DNA of 64,000 bases from Halichoerus grypus. Taxonomy: Eukaryota; Chordata; Mammalia; Carnivora; Phocidae. The translations under genes and the position numbers were made by a program. The DNA lies in contig NC_135718.1 in NCBI RefSeq assembly GCF_964656455.1, forward strand, positions 148,224,762 to 148,288,761, given 5' to 3'. Positions within the stretch are counted from its first letter, which is position 1; each line of letters starts with the position of its first letter. Shown one piece after another: positions 20,860-31,739 of this stretch. The notes under the pieces were generated by a model. It saw only the letters and a list, made by a program, of their open reading frames with translations, did not search any database and was not told the origin of the DNA.

Positions 20860-22180
20860 ATTTTATTCTAGGCAATCTGCCCATACTCCTTATTAGTTAA
20901 AACATCTCACAAACTATTGGGGACTTTGCACACATGCAACATTTGTGTGTATGTGTGGATATATGCTGTAATTAACAAAATGTGCCTATATCATATCATT
21001 AAATAATCAGATGCTTCTCAAATTGTTTTTCTCTTTTTATAGCCCATTTGCCAATGCTCTCTTCATATAGCCAGAATAATTTGGTTACTGCATGATGAGT
21101 TGTATCTATGCTTCTCTGAAAAAAACAGATTGAGTCAATAAGCCATATTAGCTCATACTATCACAAAAGTCAGGATTATCTATAAAAAATAATTTCCTAA
21201 AAAGTAAAGATCATTAAATAAGTGACTCAATAGGGACAGGGGAGAGGAGAGGAGATACAATGGATTACCCCTGGGATCAAAATCTTTATATATGATGAGG
21301 CCATCATTCATGTTGAATCATTCAAAGGGTGCCACGTATGGATAAAATGAACCAAGCACAGTAGTTGAAGAACTAAGAGTATTGTGTAGAAGCTAAAGCT
21401 GGGGAACTTGGGGACCACTGGATCAATAACTTAGACACTGTTGTGGAGTCGAAGAGCAAAGATGAGTAGTCAGACCTGGTTCTACAGAAAGAGAAGCAAG
21501 AAGGATTGAATAGTGTGTATTAGAAGACCCCAAATGAGTTGAAAGGGAAAGGCAGATTAAAGTGTGAGTAAGTGGAGCGTGTCCATGCCCAGTGTTTGCG
21601 CAAGATTCTGTCAGACAAGACATTTTGGTGCAATTGTCATGCTTGCCATCAATACTCCCCAAACTGCCTGTTTGTCTTTGGTTCTTAAGGGCATCATGAG
21701 TGGCTTCTGACTCGAGGGATCTCAGAGACTCCCTGGAGGGCTTCAGGACCTGTGAAAATTATAATCTTGCTCTCATGCATGTCAATGAACTCACTGGAGG
21801 AACTCTTGTGTTCCTCTCCAGCTCTGAGCATCTACATTTCCCTTATTCAGTCTAGCCCAGATTTCTGTTGAAGTGGCAACCAAATGACAGGTAACACATA
21901 AGCTCTTGGCTGGATAAATAGACAGATGATCCTTGGAACATGTTCTGTTCCAGTGATTTCATTTCCCTCAGATGGAATGATACCTGGAGATTTAATCATT
22001 TTCACTGGTGAGTGGATGCACAAAAACACAAGACAAGGCAAGAAGAAGGCTGTAGCTTACAGGAAATGTTCCCATGTAAAATCTCCCTCTAAAGATAGGC
22101 TTTTAATCAGCATTCTGGGAAATGAGAAAACCTGAACCCATATGAATTTTTAAAATTTTATGTTAATCCAAAGCATAAGG
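20860..22180. other. Unique-looking DNA, no gene seen
   Basis: No repeat recognised. Frames at 21423-21662 (-), 21847-22041 (-) and 21926-22135 (+) are short, overlap on opposite strands and show no domain. Confidence 0.4.
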
Positions 22181-22200
22181 GGCTGGAGTAATTCATTTTT

Positions 22201-22425
22201 TTTAAAGATTTATTTATTTATTTGAGAGAGAGAGAGAGAGAGAGTTCTCGCTTGTGCATGCGCATGAGCAAGGGAAGGGTCAGAGGGAAAGGGAGAGAGA
22301 ATCTCAAGCAGACTCCACTCCGAGTGCAGAGCCTGACGCAGGGCTTGATCCCATGACCCTAAGACCATGACCTGAGCTGAAACCAAGAATTGGACTTTTA
22401 ACCTACTGAGCCAGCCAGGTACCTC
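22201..22425 (-). mobile_element. SINEC insertion, minus strand
   Basis: Reverse SINEC with an expanded GA run near 22225-22244. The 17-bp duplication TGGAGTAATTCATTTTT is at 22184-22200 and 22426-22442, exact, so the insertion is fairly recent. Confidence 0.95.
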
Positions 22426-22442
22426 TGGAGTAATTCATTTTT

Positions 22443-23350
22443 GCTTTACTTTTATTGATAAACCTGTTGCTAAGAGGAAAAATGTAATATTGCCGTTTTG
22501 AAAATTCAGAAATGTGGAATTATGCTGTCTATCGAGAGCATGGTAGGCACTTGTAACTTGTTCTCCATGCCAGAGCCTCAGGGTTTCTTGACCATCACTT
22601 TGTTTGCTTTGGTCCAAATAAACTTTTAAAGATACCAAATCAGAGAACTCTCCCACTAGGAAATTTTCATGTAGTGATGCCATCATTGCTGATAATTTCA
22701 TAGCATTCTGACACATCCATTTAGGCTGTGAAGTGATAAAATAGGCACTAGAATATTAACATTTTGTGAGAATATGTAGATTCTAAGAGAATCTTTACAT
22801 ATGAAGGCAATATGAATGAATTACTTTTGCTTTTAATTTACTCAATGGATTCTATTTTTAAACTCCTGATATATCCTTTGGCATATTCATCATGGATAAG
22901 AGCACTCATTTATGCATTTACCCATTCAAAAATGTCTTCATTCTCACTGATTAACTTCGGAGAGAAGGGCAAAATTTTGGGACTAAACCCCCAGATTTTT
23001 AGTTTTGAGTCACTAAATGGATCTTGTTTTCTTTATTTAGAATGGAAAGCATAGGCGGATGAGCCGGTTTAAGACTAATTTTAATACTTTGCTTCTCTCA
23101 GCTCTCTCAATAAATGGCATTAGCACTACCCTGGACTCACTCCAAATCCCAGATGCACTTTTGCTCCTCATTCATCCATCAACCAAATCCAGTCACAGAG
23201 ATCTGATGAGTCTAACACCAAAAACTGTTTTTTTTAAAATGGCAATTTGTAAGGAAAGACGATGCTTAGTTTTAAACATTAAAGTGTACAAGTTGCTTTG
23301 TTACAATAAAACTAAATGTGTACACACACCAAAAAAGGCGATTTGTTTTG
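22443..23350. other. Unique-looking AT-rich DNA
   Basis: No repeat or gene recognised. The 93-codon minus frame at 22435-22716 begins in SINE-flank DNA. The 80- and 105-codon plus frames at 22812-23376 have no domain and are consistent with chance. Confidence 0.4.
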
Positions 23351-23354
23351 TAAC

Positions 23355-24270
23355 AACTTTAATAAGGCATGATTAACATATGCTACATATGTTAATGTGT
23401 ACATATGTAGAGAATACAATTGGATAAGTTTAGATATGTGTAGACAGTCATGAACTCATTGCCACAATTATATGAATGGACGTATTCATCACTCCAAATA
23501 CTTTTCTCCTGTCTGTTATAGGTCCTTTCTCCCCATCCCTGCGCCACCCCTTCCCTTCTTCAGGTATCCACTGATCTGCTTTCTTTCACTATAGAGTCAT
23601 TTAAACATTTTAGACGTTTGCATGAATAGAATCATACAGTATGTTCATTATTTGGTCTGGATTTTTTCACTCATTATGAATATTTTGAGATTCACTACAT
23701 TGTTGCTTGTGTCAGTAATTTACTTCTTTTTATTGCACTGGGTAGAACGTGCAGTACAAGGTTGCATAGACATGGTGGGAATTGATCAAGTCCTTGACTT
23801 AATCTTAGGAGGGAAAGCATTCAGTCTTTCACCATTACGAATAATATTAGCTATAAGGTTTCTTTGTAAATGCCTTTTATCAGATTGAGGGAGTTTACTT
23901 CTAAGTTGCTGAGAGATTTTATCAAGAGTAGATTTTGGATTTTGTCAAATGCTTTTTCCATGTTTACTGAGATGATGATTTGGTATTTCAAGTGTGTTAA
24001 TATGATGACTTACATTGTTTGATTTTTAAAAATTTCTTTGCATTCCTAGGATAAACCCTACTTGGTTATGATGTATTATTTTTATATGGTTAGGTTTGAT
24101 TTGCTAATTTTTTTGTAACTACAAAGGGATGTTGGTCTATTGTGTTACTATCTTGTAATGTCTTGGTCCTGTTTTGGTATCAGGGTAATGCTGGTTTTAT
24201 AAAATGATTTGGGGACACAGTCTCCCCTCTTCAATTTTCTGGAAGAGTTTGGGCAAAGTTGCCAGATTTG
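23355..24270 (-). mobile_element. L1M antisense fragment: 3' part plus internal ORF2 part
   Basis: Plus strand 23355-23740 is reverse L1M 3' sequence (CATGAATAGAATCATACAGT). 23780-24270 is reverse ORF2 from the RT region (AGTAGATTTTGGATTTTGTC, TTGGTATCAGGGTAATGCTG, TCAATTTTCTGGAAGAGTTT). The intervening ORF2 segment is missing, so there is an internal deletion or two separate insertions. Confidence 0.75.
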
Positions 24271-24394
24271 TGAACTTTAACTTATCAGGTATATAAACGC
24301 ATCCATATGAGTATATATACGTTAGTAATATACATATTAGTAATATATATTTAGTAAGGTTGTATATGTCATACAACTTTACTAACGGGCTTGC

Positions 24395-24545
24395 TATTAT
24401 TATCTTTACTTTTATAGATGAGGAATATAAATTACAAAGGGGTTAAGTAACTTGCCTAAAGTCACAAGTTGATAAATGATGAGACCAAGATGTGAAACAG
24501 AAGAACTGAGTCCAGAATCTGTGCTCTTAACCATTACAGTTTACT
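24395..24545 (+). repeat. MIR SINE
   Basis: TTTTATAGATGAGGAATATA, AAGTAACTTGCCTAAAGTCA and TGTGCTCTTAACCATTAC follow the MIR 3' half closely. Confidence 0.85.
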
Positions 24546-25803
24546 CTTGGAATTGCAGTAAGATTTCCTAGGTCTGATTCCTGAGGCTTTAAAGAAAGCA
24601 ATACAGTCTCTCCCAGAGCGAGGTGATGCTGTAATAATGGGCCACGGAATTATCCCTTTATTTCTTTTGGCTCACTTCTCATCTCCTTCCCCACACCGTT
24701 CCATCACTGTACTAAAATAAGGACTATCACTTCTCAGGCTCACATAACACACAGGCTCAAACATAAACTAACTACTCTCTAAGCTTGAGTGTCTGCCTCA
24801 TAAATTGTTGGCAGGAGGATGCTGAAGTAATTAAGGGTTTGCTTCCTGTATTTTTTCTATTTGATGAGATGCATTTTGGAGAAGGAAGCAGCTGTTGAGC
24901 TCAGCCCCTGTATGTGTCCTCTTCCCACTGCCAAAGACATTGGACTTCTACCTAGAGCCTCAGCCCCACCCTGGTCTTCAGAACTGCTTCTTGGAATAGA
25001 CAGAGAGATATAGGGAGTATCTATCATGTCACTCTTACTGTTATTCGATGAATGGTTCACAGTCTAGTTTTGCTAACTGAGCTCCTGCCACTTTCTCACA
25101 TTATTCTTTAATTTGATAAAATCCTGTAGCTTAGCCCTAAATGTGTAATGGATGTGCCAATCTCATCCCACCTTTCTCAGCCCCCTTTTGCATCCTCTCC
25201 GATTCTAGGACTGAGAGTAAACAACCATGTAGCTCAGAACCCACCCACGGTCACATAGAAGGCACTAGATAACGTTATGAATGCAGTCACAGCCTACCTA
25301 TGCCTCTCATTCCGCGGTTTGGTGGCTCTACCACCTGCTGAGATACTTTCTGATGCCCCGTACTGCTAGCCTGTTGCTTGACCCTCTGGCTCCACGTGCC
25401 CAGCCCTCATGCAACTGCCTGCCTGAATTAATACCAGAGGTTGCATGCCCGGCTCTATGAACACCTGGCCCTGCTGAGAACTGTGTCTCCTTCAAACACT
25501 TGCAACTAGATCTTTCTCCCTGGCACTTGGCTAGCCAAGTCTGTTTGTGGTTTCAAGTCTAGAATTTCTTGTTGTCCAGTCCTATTGTAAAAAATGGAGA
25601 CCTATCACGCCATGACCAGAATAACAATCTCTGAGAGCAAGAATGGTGCTTCAAAGTTCATCACCTAATAGATTCAGAAATTCTCTCAACTCTCCCCACA
25701 AACTATCCTGAGTCCGCCTGAAAACCTCTGGGGATGGGACACCAATGGTCTCAGGAACCAATTTTTTTTTAGCAAGTTCACTTTAAAAATTCATTCCATC
25801 TAG
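24546..25803. other. Unique-looking DNA
   Basis: More balanced base composition than most of the window, without a recognised repeat. No splice-bounded open frame could be supported. Confidence 0.4.
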
Positions 25804-25821
25804 CCAGATTTCCTTTCTTTC

Positions 25822-26022
25822 TTTCTTTTTTTTTAAGATTTTATTTATTTGAGAGCGAGTGAGCGAGAGAGAGAGAGCACGAGCAGGGGGGCAGCGGCAG
25901 GCAGAGGGAGAAGCAAACTCCCGGCTGAGCAAGGAGCCCGATGTGGGGCTCAATCCCAGGACTCTGGGATTATGACCTGAGCCGAAGGCAGACGCTTATC
26001 TGATAGAGCCACCCAGGAGCCC
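25822..26022 (-). mobile_element. SINEC insertion, minus strand
   Basis: Reverse SINEC within the exact 18-bp duplication CCAGATTTCCTTTCTTTC (25804-25821 and 26023-26040). A CTTT-type expansion is present at the tail junction. Confidence 0.95.
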
Positions 26023-26040
26023 CCAGATTTCCTTTCTTTC

Positions 26041-27086
26041 GGTTTTTACCTCCTAATCAAAATCTCATCATCAGGCTTGAGGCCATTAGTATTAACAAAA
26101 ACTTAAATTCACAATGTTTGATTTCAGCACAATTGAAAGCAGAAGATGAATAGAGCCAGTTTTCCCAACCACAGCATGCTAGGCTTTACCTAGGCATCAA
26201 GAAGTTGATAACGGGGGGCAAGTCGCTTTTTCTTATAAAGGGAGAAGCTGAACTAGATCAGTGCTTCCAAAATTATTTATTGGCTTCCTTAACATGTTGA
26301 TAGACTTTCCAAAAAAAAAAAAAAATGCTCTGTCAAATAAGATTAGAAAATTCTGGGTTAAATAAATTAAACAGGTTTCTTCACTGGAAGAGGTCTCAAA
26401 ACCTTTAATAAACCCATGTGCTTCAGAAGTCCAAGAGTGAAAGAGAAGGAAAGGTAGTTCAGAAAACCTTGACCAGAGTTCTTTGTTATTCTTCCATTGA
26501 CTACCTATTAACAGAATTCCACTGAACACTTCAGGAAATGCTGGGACTATTTCTAGCCTAAATAATATATGATTCTATGATGAAAAAAAATTGCCTTTGA
26601 ATAGAAAGCTACAAACATATATGTGTGTGTGTATCATGTATACATATATATGATCAAATATAAATGTGATACTTCAAGATTTAAATATCAATCGTTTGAT
26701 AAACCTTTCAAATACCTCCTTTAAATCATAGTGTAAAACTTAATTCTTTTAAGAAGTCATCCTCACCTAACTCTTCTGTAATCTGATCCCTCCTGAACTC
26801 TTTATTCAGCCGGTAAGCATTCAGCCTGCACTTGCTGACCCAAGTATGGCCGGGTCTATCCTGTCTCCCCAAAGAACCACCTGCTCCATGACCGGTCTTC
26901 ATTTCAGGGCCTAGCATAGAGCCCTAAGCTCAAGAGGACTTCTCATGCAGATGGCCTCTCTCAAGATTTACTCATTCTCCAGTTTACTAATAGAGCAGTG
27001 GTTCTTCCCTTCTGAGCAATTTCTTTCCCAAGACTCTATTTAGTTTCATGATTTTTAGGAACGGACATTTAGCGATTGCTTGAATA
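26041..27086. other. Unassigned DNA with a possible hAT remnant
   Basis: 26255-26400 begins CAGTGCTTCCAAAATTATTT, a style typical of old hAT ends, but no matching second end is convincing. A short AT/TG-rich stretch lies at 26615-26655. No gene. Confidence 0.3.
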
Positions 27087-27663
27087 ATGTCTGTCAATCA
27101 TTTAAATTGTTGGAAAGAGGGGTTGAACTTTAAGCGATATTATATTCTGGAGAGAACTTCAGTCTCATTTAATGCCATGCGCCGAGAAAAAGATGCCGTG
27201 CCATTTCAGACAGACTTCAAACTTCCTGTTTATCCCTCCCCCAGCGTGCCAACTCCTCTGCAGACCGTCATTTCCATGACAGGGTCGTCCGTCTCGTTTC
27301 TTGTCTGTCCTTTCAGGTTTATGAAGGTTAGAGACATTCTTCCTGGGTGTTTGTTAAATTGTTTATCTAGTCTGGAACCAGCTCTCCATGCTCCGCTCTG
27401 AATATTTTATGCAGATTCCCCCTTCCCTTGTCGCCGCGCGCCTCCGCGAGCCTGCAGCCACCGAGTCAGAAGAGACACATCTTTGATGCCTGTTTCCTTT
27501 GCGCGGAGTCGTAGTCGTTCATGTCAGTTTCGGCTGCTCACTGGTGGGGCTCAGACTGTACGCTGCGTCAACAGACCCGGCATTTGCTGTTGGGGCACGA
27601 GTCTGCTAGACTTCTCTGTCTTACTCCAGTTCAGTGCACGCAGTGGATCTGAGGTTCCGCTTC
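27087..27663. promoter_or_regulatory. CpG-dense pocket, possible orphan regulatory element or unannotated first exon
   Basis: By hand count about 18 CpG dinucleotides fall in 27421-27660, including TCGCCGCGCGCCTCCGCGAG at 27431-27450, while most of the window has few. The sequence does not match any repeat I know. Motifs such as TGCGTCA are present. The 104-codon frame at 27087-27401 and the 69-codon frame at 27483-27692 overlap it but show no known domain. Promoter, enhancer or CpG-rich exon are all possible; the length is below usual CpG-island thresholds. Confidence 0.4.
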
Positions 27664-27699
27664 ATCAATATTCAAACCTGTTGTTCCCATAAGGAAGAC

Positions 27700-27752
27700 A
27701 AACACACATTCGCATTCTCGCTCTCTCTCTTCGCTCTTCTCTCTCTCTCTCC
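27700..27752 (+). repeat. (CT)n-rich microsatellite
   Basis: Interrupted CTCTCT runs. They explain the RERERE-type residues in the opposite-strand frame at 27631-27984. Confidence 0.85.
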
Positions 27753-28391
27753 TTTTGTGAGACATATTTAGTAAGAATGAAATATAATTTCCCTTACTGG
27801 ACTTCTCTAAATGTTTAGTAAAAAGTGCATTTACGTAGTCACTTGCTGATTCGTGCACTTGACAGTTACAGAGCATGCCAGGGTTCCAGGTATTTGGTTT
27901 GACACTAGGAGCAGAAAGACGAGTAAGACAACATACTTGCCTTTGGAGAGGTTGCAGAGTGTTTTGTTTGGAAGGGACCAACATGGTAGCACGAAGATGC
28001 GGTGGTCTAGTTAGGAATGAAATTCAGTATTTTTTTTTTTTTTTCTCAAAAACTTTGTGGCCAGAAAAAATAAGCTTGTATCCCAAGCTGGTGGCAATTC
28101 TTCCATTTCTGTAGGGAAGAGACTTGACTTCTTCTTTTAAAGTAAATTACCCTCTTGCATTTTGGGGATAATGTTATTATATAATTGGATATACAAAGCT
28201 GAAGATGTGGTGCTATCCCATAATGGCAAGGGTCCTGACTGTGAAAACCTGAACCTGAAGCATCCTCATGAAAACATGGACAGTTCTCTTTATCGGAGAG
28301 CAGCATTCTTGCAAAATACGCTGAGAGAAAGCCTGTCCTTAGACTCGGAGTAAGAAGGAAACTGAACTATTTCTCTTTTGTTGGGTGTCAG
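27753..28391. other. Unassigned DNA with a long poly(T) run
   Basis: A T homopolymer lies at about 28030-28045 with no identifiable element beside it. A plausible splice acceptor (CTCTTTTGTTGGGTGTCAG) ends at 28391. Confidence 0.35.
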
Positions 28392-28654
28392 GAATGGACT
28401 TCCTTAGAGGAGGCCATATTTACAAACAGATATTCACATCATATTTCAGATCAAGTTGTTTTTGTTTTATTTTTTCCCCTGAACTTTAATTCCTCTCAGA
28501 TACCCCAAACTATCAGTCAAGTTTTGAGTTTTGAGAAATGTTGAAAAGCTTGGCCTTGGTGGTGCTTTGATGAACCAGAAAGCAGGAATGTCTTCTCACT
28601 TAGGGCAAAACAGAGTGTGAGGAACAGCGGCAGCTCGTGATGCGGGCGCAGGAG
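28392..28654 (+). other. Exon-like interval (noncoding candidate)
   Basis: Preceded by a pyrimidine-rich acceptor ending CAG at 28391 and followed by a strong donor GGAG|GTGAGT at 28654/28655. A second strong donor GGGAAG|GTAAGC lies at 28716/28717. The interval has stops in the reading frames I checked, so it would be a noncoding exon if real. Splice-like motifs also occur by chance, so this is a hypothesis. Confidence 0.2.
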
Positions 28655-28719
28655 GTGAGTGTGGGGGCTGGGCAGGGCTTCTCGGCCAGTCGGTGCTACC
28701 CGGTTATGAGGGGAAGGTA

Positions 28720-29735
28720 AGCTTGGTCTGAGTCACATGAAAACATCCTTCACAGATGCCCAGAGTTGTCTGGGAAGAAAACATGGTAAACAACCATCTG
28801 GTTCTTTACTGTTAGTATTAGTTTTCAGACTATTGTTGTTTGGGAAAAGGAAAGATCACAATTTCTGAGGAGGGTCCAGAAAACTGACGTATTTCGGTGT
28901 GGTGTGCTGAAGGGCCCTCCAACCACACACACAACTAGATGCTAACTATATTACAACCAAACTACTTTCTGATGCATTTTTTCACTCCAGCACGCCTAAA
29001 GGGAACTCCCAGGGGCCAAACACCACAGTCTGGGAGCACAGTGAGCTGAAACTGTAATGTATGGCCATGGGCAGTGAGTAAGAACAGATCCTCAGATCAT
29101 CCTATGGCCACTGGAATCAGGGAACCAAGTCACAGGCCCATCTCAAAATGAAGAATTGCACCTGATCCTAAAATTGTTTCCAAATCAAGAAATGCTCTAC
29201 TCCCAAGAGAAGGAAATGCAGTTCCTTTCTGCAGGAGTATCTTCAACACAGGCCCTTAGAATTTTCCCGACTGCATTTAGTGGCTTGTGGACGCACAGCA
29301 GAACCCTGTACATATAGAGAAACAAGATACCAGGAGTGAGAGTCAGTAGAAAAAAAAATGAGTAATAGGTACATGATTCTTAGAACTTGAGATACTGCAA
29401 TTGTTAGGTGTTTATTATTAAATACTGTTATGTAAAATATTTAGAGAAATGAGGAAGACATTTAGAAAAGCAGAAAACGGGAGACTATAAAAACATTTTA
29501 CATATAATCAACTATAATTTTTAGACATAAAAATATAATTAAATTAATATTAGATGGTCTGAACAACAGATTATAACTGGTTGGATAGAGTGAGCTCAAA
29601 AGCACAAGGAAAAAACACATGAAAAGTATGAAAAAGATGTTAGAAGATGTGAAAGATTGAATCAAGAAGTTTAATATACATGGATTCTGAGACCAAAAGA
29701 AGAAAATAGAAGAGATGTGGAAGAGGCAACGTGGA
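28720..29735. other. Unassigned DNA
   Basis: No repeat or gene recognised. The minus-strand frame at 29498-29779 runs into the next SINE. Confidence 0.35.
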
Positions 29736-29748
29736 AATAGCACTTCAG

Positions 29749-29919
29749 GGGTGCCTGGGTGGCTCAGTTGGTTAAGCATTGGATTCTTGATTTCGGCTCA
29801 GGTCATGATCTCAGGGTTGTGAGATTGAGCCCCTCACTGGGCTCTGTGCTCAGCAAGGACTCTGCTTGAGATTCTCTCCCTCACTCTCTGTTCCTCCTCC
29901 CACTCATGCTCTCTCTCTC

Positions 29920-29956
<37 letters not shown>

Positions 29957-29970
29957 ATCTTAAAAAAAAA
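29749..29970 (+). mobile_element. SINEC insertion with expanded (AAAT)n
   Basis: Head GGTGCCTGGGTGGCTCAG, ending in about eight AAAT units (29926-29957) before the A tail. The flanks ATAGCACTTCAG and GAATACTTCAG look like a diverged target duplication. Confidence 0.93.
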
Positions 29971-30043
29971 GAATACTTCAGAATTTTCCAGTTTCAGAAC
30001 TTTCTAGTGTGTATATATACTTGAATATACATACTCAAAAACC

Positions 30044-30067
30044 GCACACACACACACACACACACAT
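30044..30067 (+). repeat. (CA)11 microsatellite
   Basis: Uninterrupted CA dinucleotides. Confidence 0.95.
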
Positions 30068-30497
30068 CTCAAAACTGTGTAACATCAAAGACAAAGAGAT
30101 CATAAAAAGGTTGGAGAGGAAAAAAAAATATCTTTTAAGTAATAACAGACTGTCAACAACTTTCTCCACAGAAAACATGTTTAAAATATCCTCAGACATT
30201 GCTTCTTTAACTATGATTCTGCCTGTTCCTTTTCTCCTTTTCATCTGGAAATTTAAGTAGATGTGTGTTGAATTCCTCACTCTCTTCTCCATGTATCTTA
30301 AACTTTTATTCATATTCATATTTCCATATTTTTGTATCTCTGGCTACATTCTGGATACGTTCTTGAAATCTATGTTTCAGTTCATGAATTTTCCCTTTGT
30401 CTGTATCAACTGCTATGAAAGCTATCCATTCAGTTTTTTTTTCAAAATTCAATTTTTTTTCAAATCAATTTGGATATTTTTATAGTCTCTTATTTCT

Positions 30498-30694
30498 TTT
30501 TTTTTTTTAAAGATTTTATTTATTTATTTGAGACAGAGAGAAAGACAGAGAGCACATGAGAGGGGGGAGAGTCAGAGGGAGAAGCAGACCTCCTTGCTGA
30601 GCAGGGAGCCTGATGTGGGACTCGATCCAGGGACTCCAGGATCATGACCTAAGCCGAAGGCAGTCGCTTAACCAACTGAGCCACCCAGGCGCCC
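30498..30694 (-). mobile_element. SINEC insertion, minus strand
   Basis: Reverse SINEC with exact duplication TATAGTCTCTTATTTCT at 30481-30497 and 30695-30711. A third copy of the same 17-mer at 30724-30740 shows that the target was inside a local tandem repeat. Confidence 0.95.
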
Positions 30695-30800
30695 TATAGT
30701 CTCTTATTTCTAGCTCATATTTTTATAGTCTCTTATTTCTAGCTGATATTTTTAATCACTTTTTTCATTTTTAAAAACAAATCAACTATACTTGTTTTAT

Positions 30801-30983
30801 TTATTTATTTTTATTTATTTTTTAAAAAGATTTTATTTATTTATTTGACAGAAAGAGAGAGAGCACAAGCAGGGGGAGCAGCAGGCAGAGGGAGAGAGAG
30901 AAGCAGACTCCCACTGAATGGGGCATCAATGACCTGAGTCAAAGGCAGACGCTTAACAAACTGAGCCACTCAGGCATCCCGAG
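30801..30983 (-). mobile_element. SINEC insertion with internal deletion, minus strand
   Basis: Reverse SINEC flanked by TATACTTGTTTTAT at 30787-30800 and 30984-30997. About 25-30 bases are missing between the CTCCCACTGA segment and CATCAATGACCTGAG compared with its neighbours. Confidence 0.93.
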
Positions 30984-31080
30984 TATACTTGTTTTATAGT
31001 CTGTGTTTGATCATCCTAATATCTGAATTTTGCTTTTTCCTGTTGGTTTTTGTTTATGTTGCTGTATATTTTGTGAAGGG

Positions 31081-31109
31081 TGTGTATGTGTGTGTGTGTG
31101 TGTGTGTGT
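31081..31109 (+). repeat. (TG)n microsatellite
   Basis: Nearly pure TG dinucleotides with one TA interruption. Confidence 0.92.
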
Positions 31110-31739
31110 AATTGTGAGCTCATATTTCTATAAAACTAATCCATAGAAATACTTTTAAAAAATTCGTAGAAAGTAAATTCCTCCAGAATGAATTTTCATT
31201 ATCTTCTGCCAAACACCCACAGGCACTATCAACTCATAAAATTTTAAATTAAATTTTAAGATTGAGGTTTCTCCGAATACTTAGGTAGTAGGAATCCAGG
31301 TCTCATACCTGTATGAACTCCAACTTGCAACTACAGATATTCAGAGGCTATTTTCTTTCCTTTTTTTCAATGCTGAAGTACAAGAGGGACAATTTCCTAA
31401 AGAGTCATGATAGGTTTATGTCTTGTTTCCCTTTACACAGAGCATAGAACAGTGGAGACTTACTTTTATGCAGTGTGGAGGTTCATGTTCCTTTTAGCTG
31501 CCTCACATTGAGTGAGTAGGTACACAGATGGGTCTGAGAACTGAAAATTGAATTTCGTCCAATTTAACAAATTTCTTCAGTCAGTTTTGGTTCTCTGTTT
31601 TCATCTCTGGATTTCATTTAGTGCTTTGTCTCTAAGAATTTTTTTATGTTTACCTTATTGCTAATTCATGATGTATTTAAAATTGTCAGTTGCATGTTAC
31701 TTAACATTTTAATTGTTTTTAGAGGATACTTTATTCAGG

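Larger units (their letters stand above)
30255..31560 (-). mobile_element. Old LINE 5' region, antisense, hosting two SINEs
   Basis: Plus strand phrases TTCTGGATACGTTCTTGAAA, CAGTTCATGAATTTTCCCTT, TTGTTTTATAGTCTGTGTTT, GATCATCCTAATATCTGAAT and CAGGCACTATCAACTCATAA recur in this order at the 5' end of old L1/HAL1-type LINEs in reverse. SINEs at 30498-30694 and 30801-30983 interrupt it. A (TG)n lies at 31081-31109. Confidence 0.55.

Noticed and set aside
22812..23376. Two consecutive plus frames (80 and 105 codons) suggesting a small two-exon gene
   Set aside because: No splice signals join them, no domain is visible, and the composition matches AT-rich background.
27631..27984. 117-codon minus frame with RERERE repeats
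   Set aside because: The distinctive part is the (CT)n microsatellite read in reverse; the rest has no domain.
29926..29957. Regularly spaced short repeats as a possible CRISPR-like array
   Set aside because: They are AAAT microsatellite units in a SINE tail. No repeat-spacer structure exists anywhere, and the sequence is mammalian.
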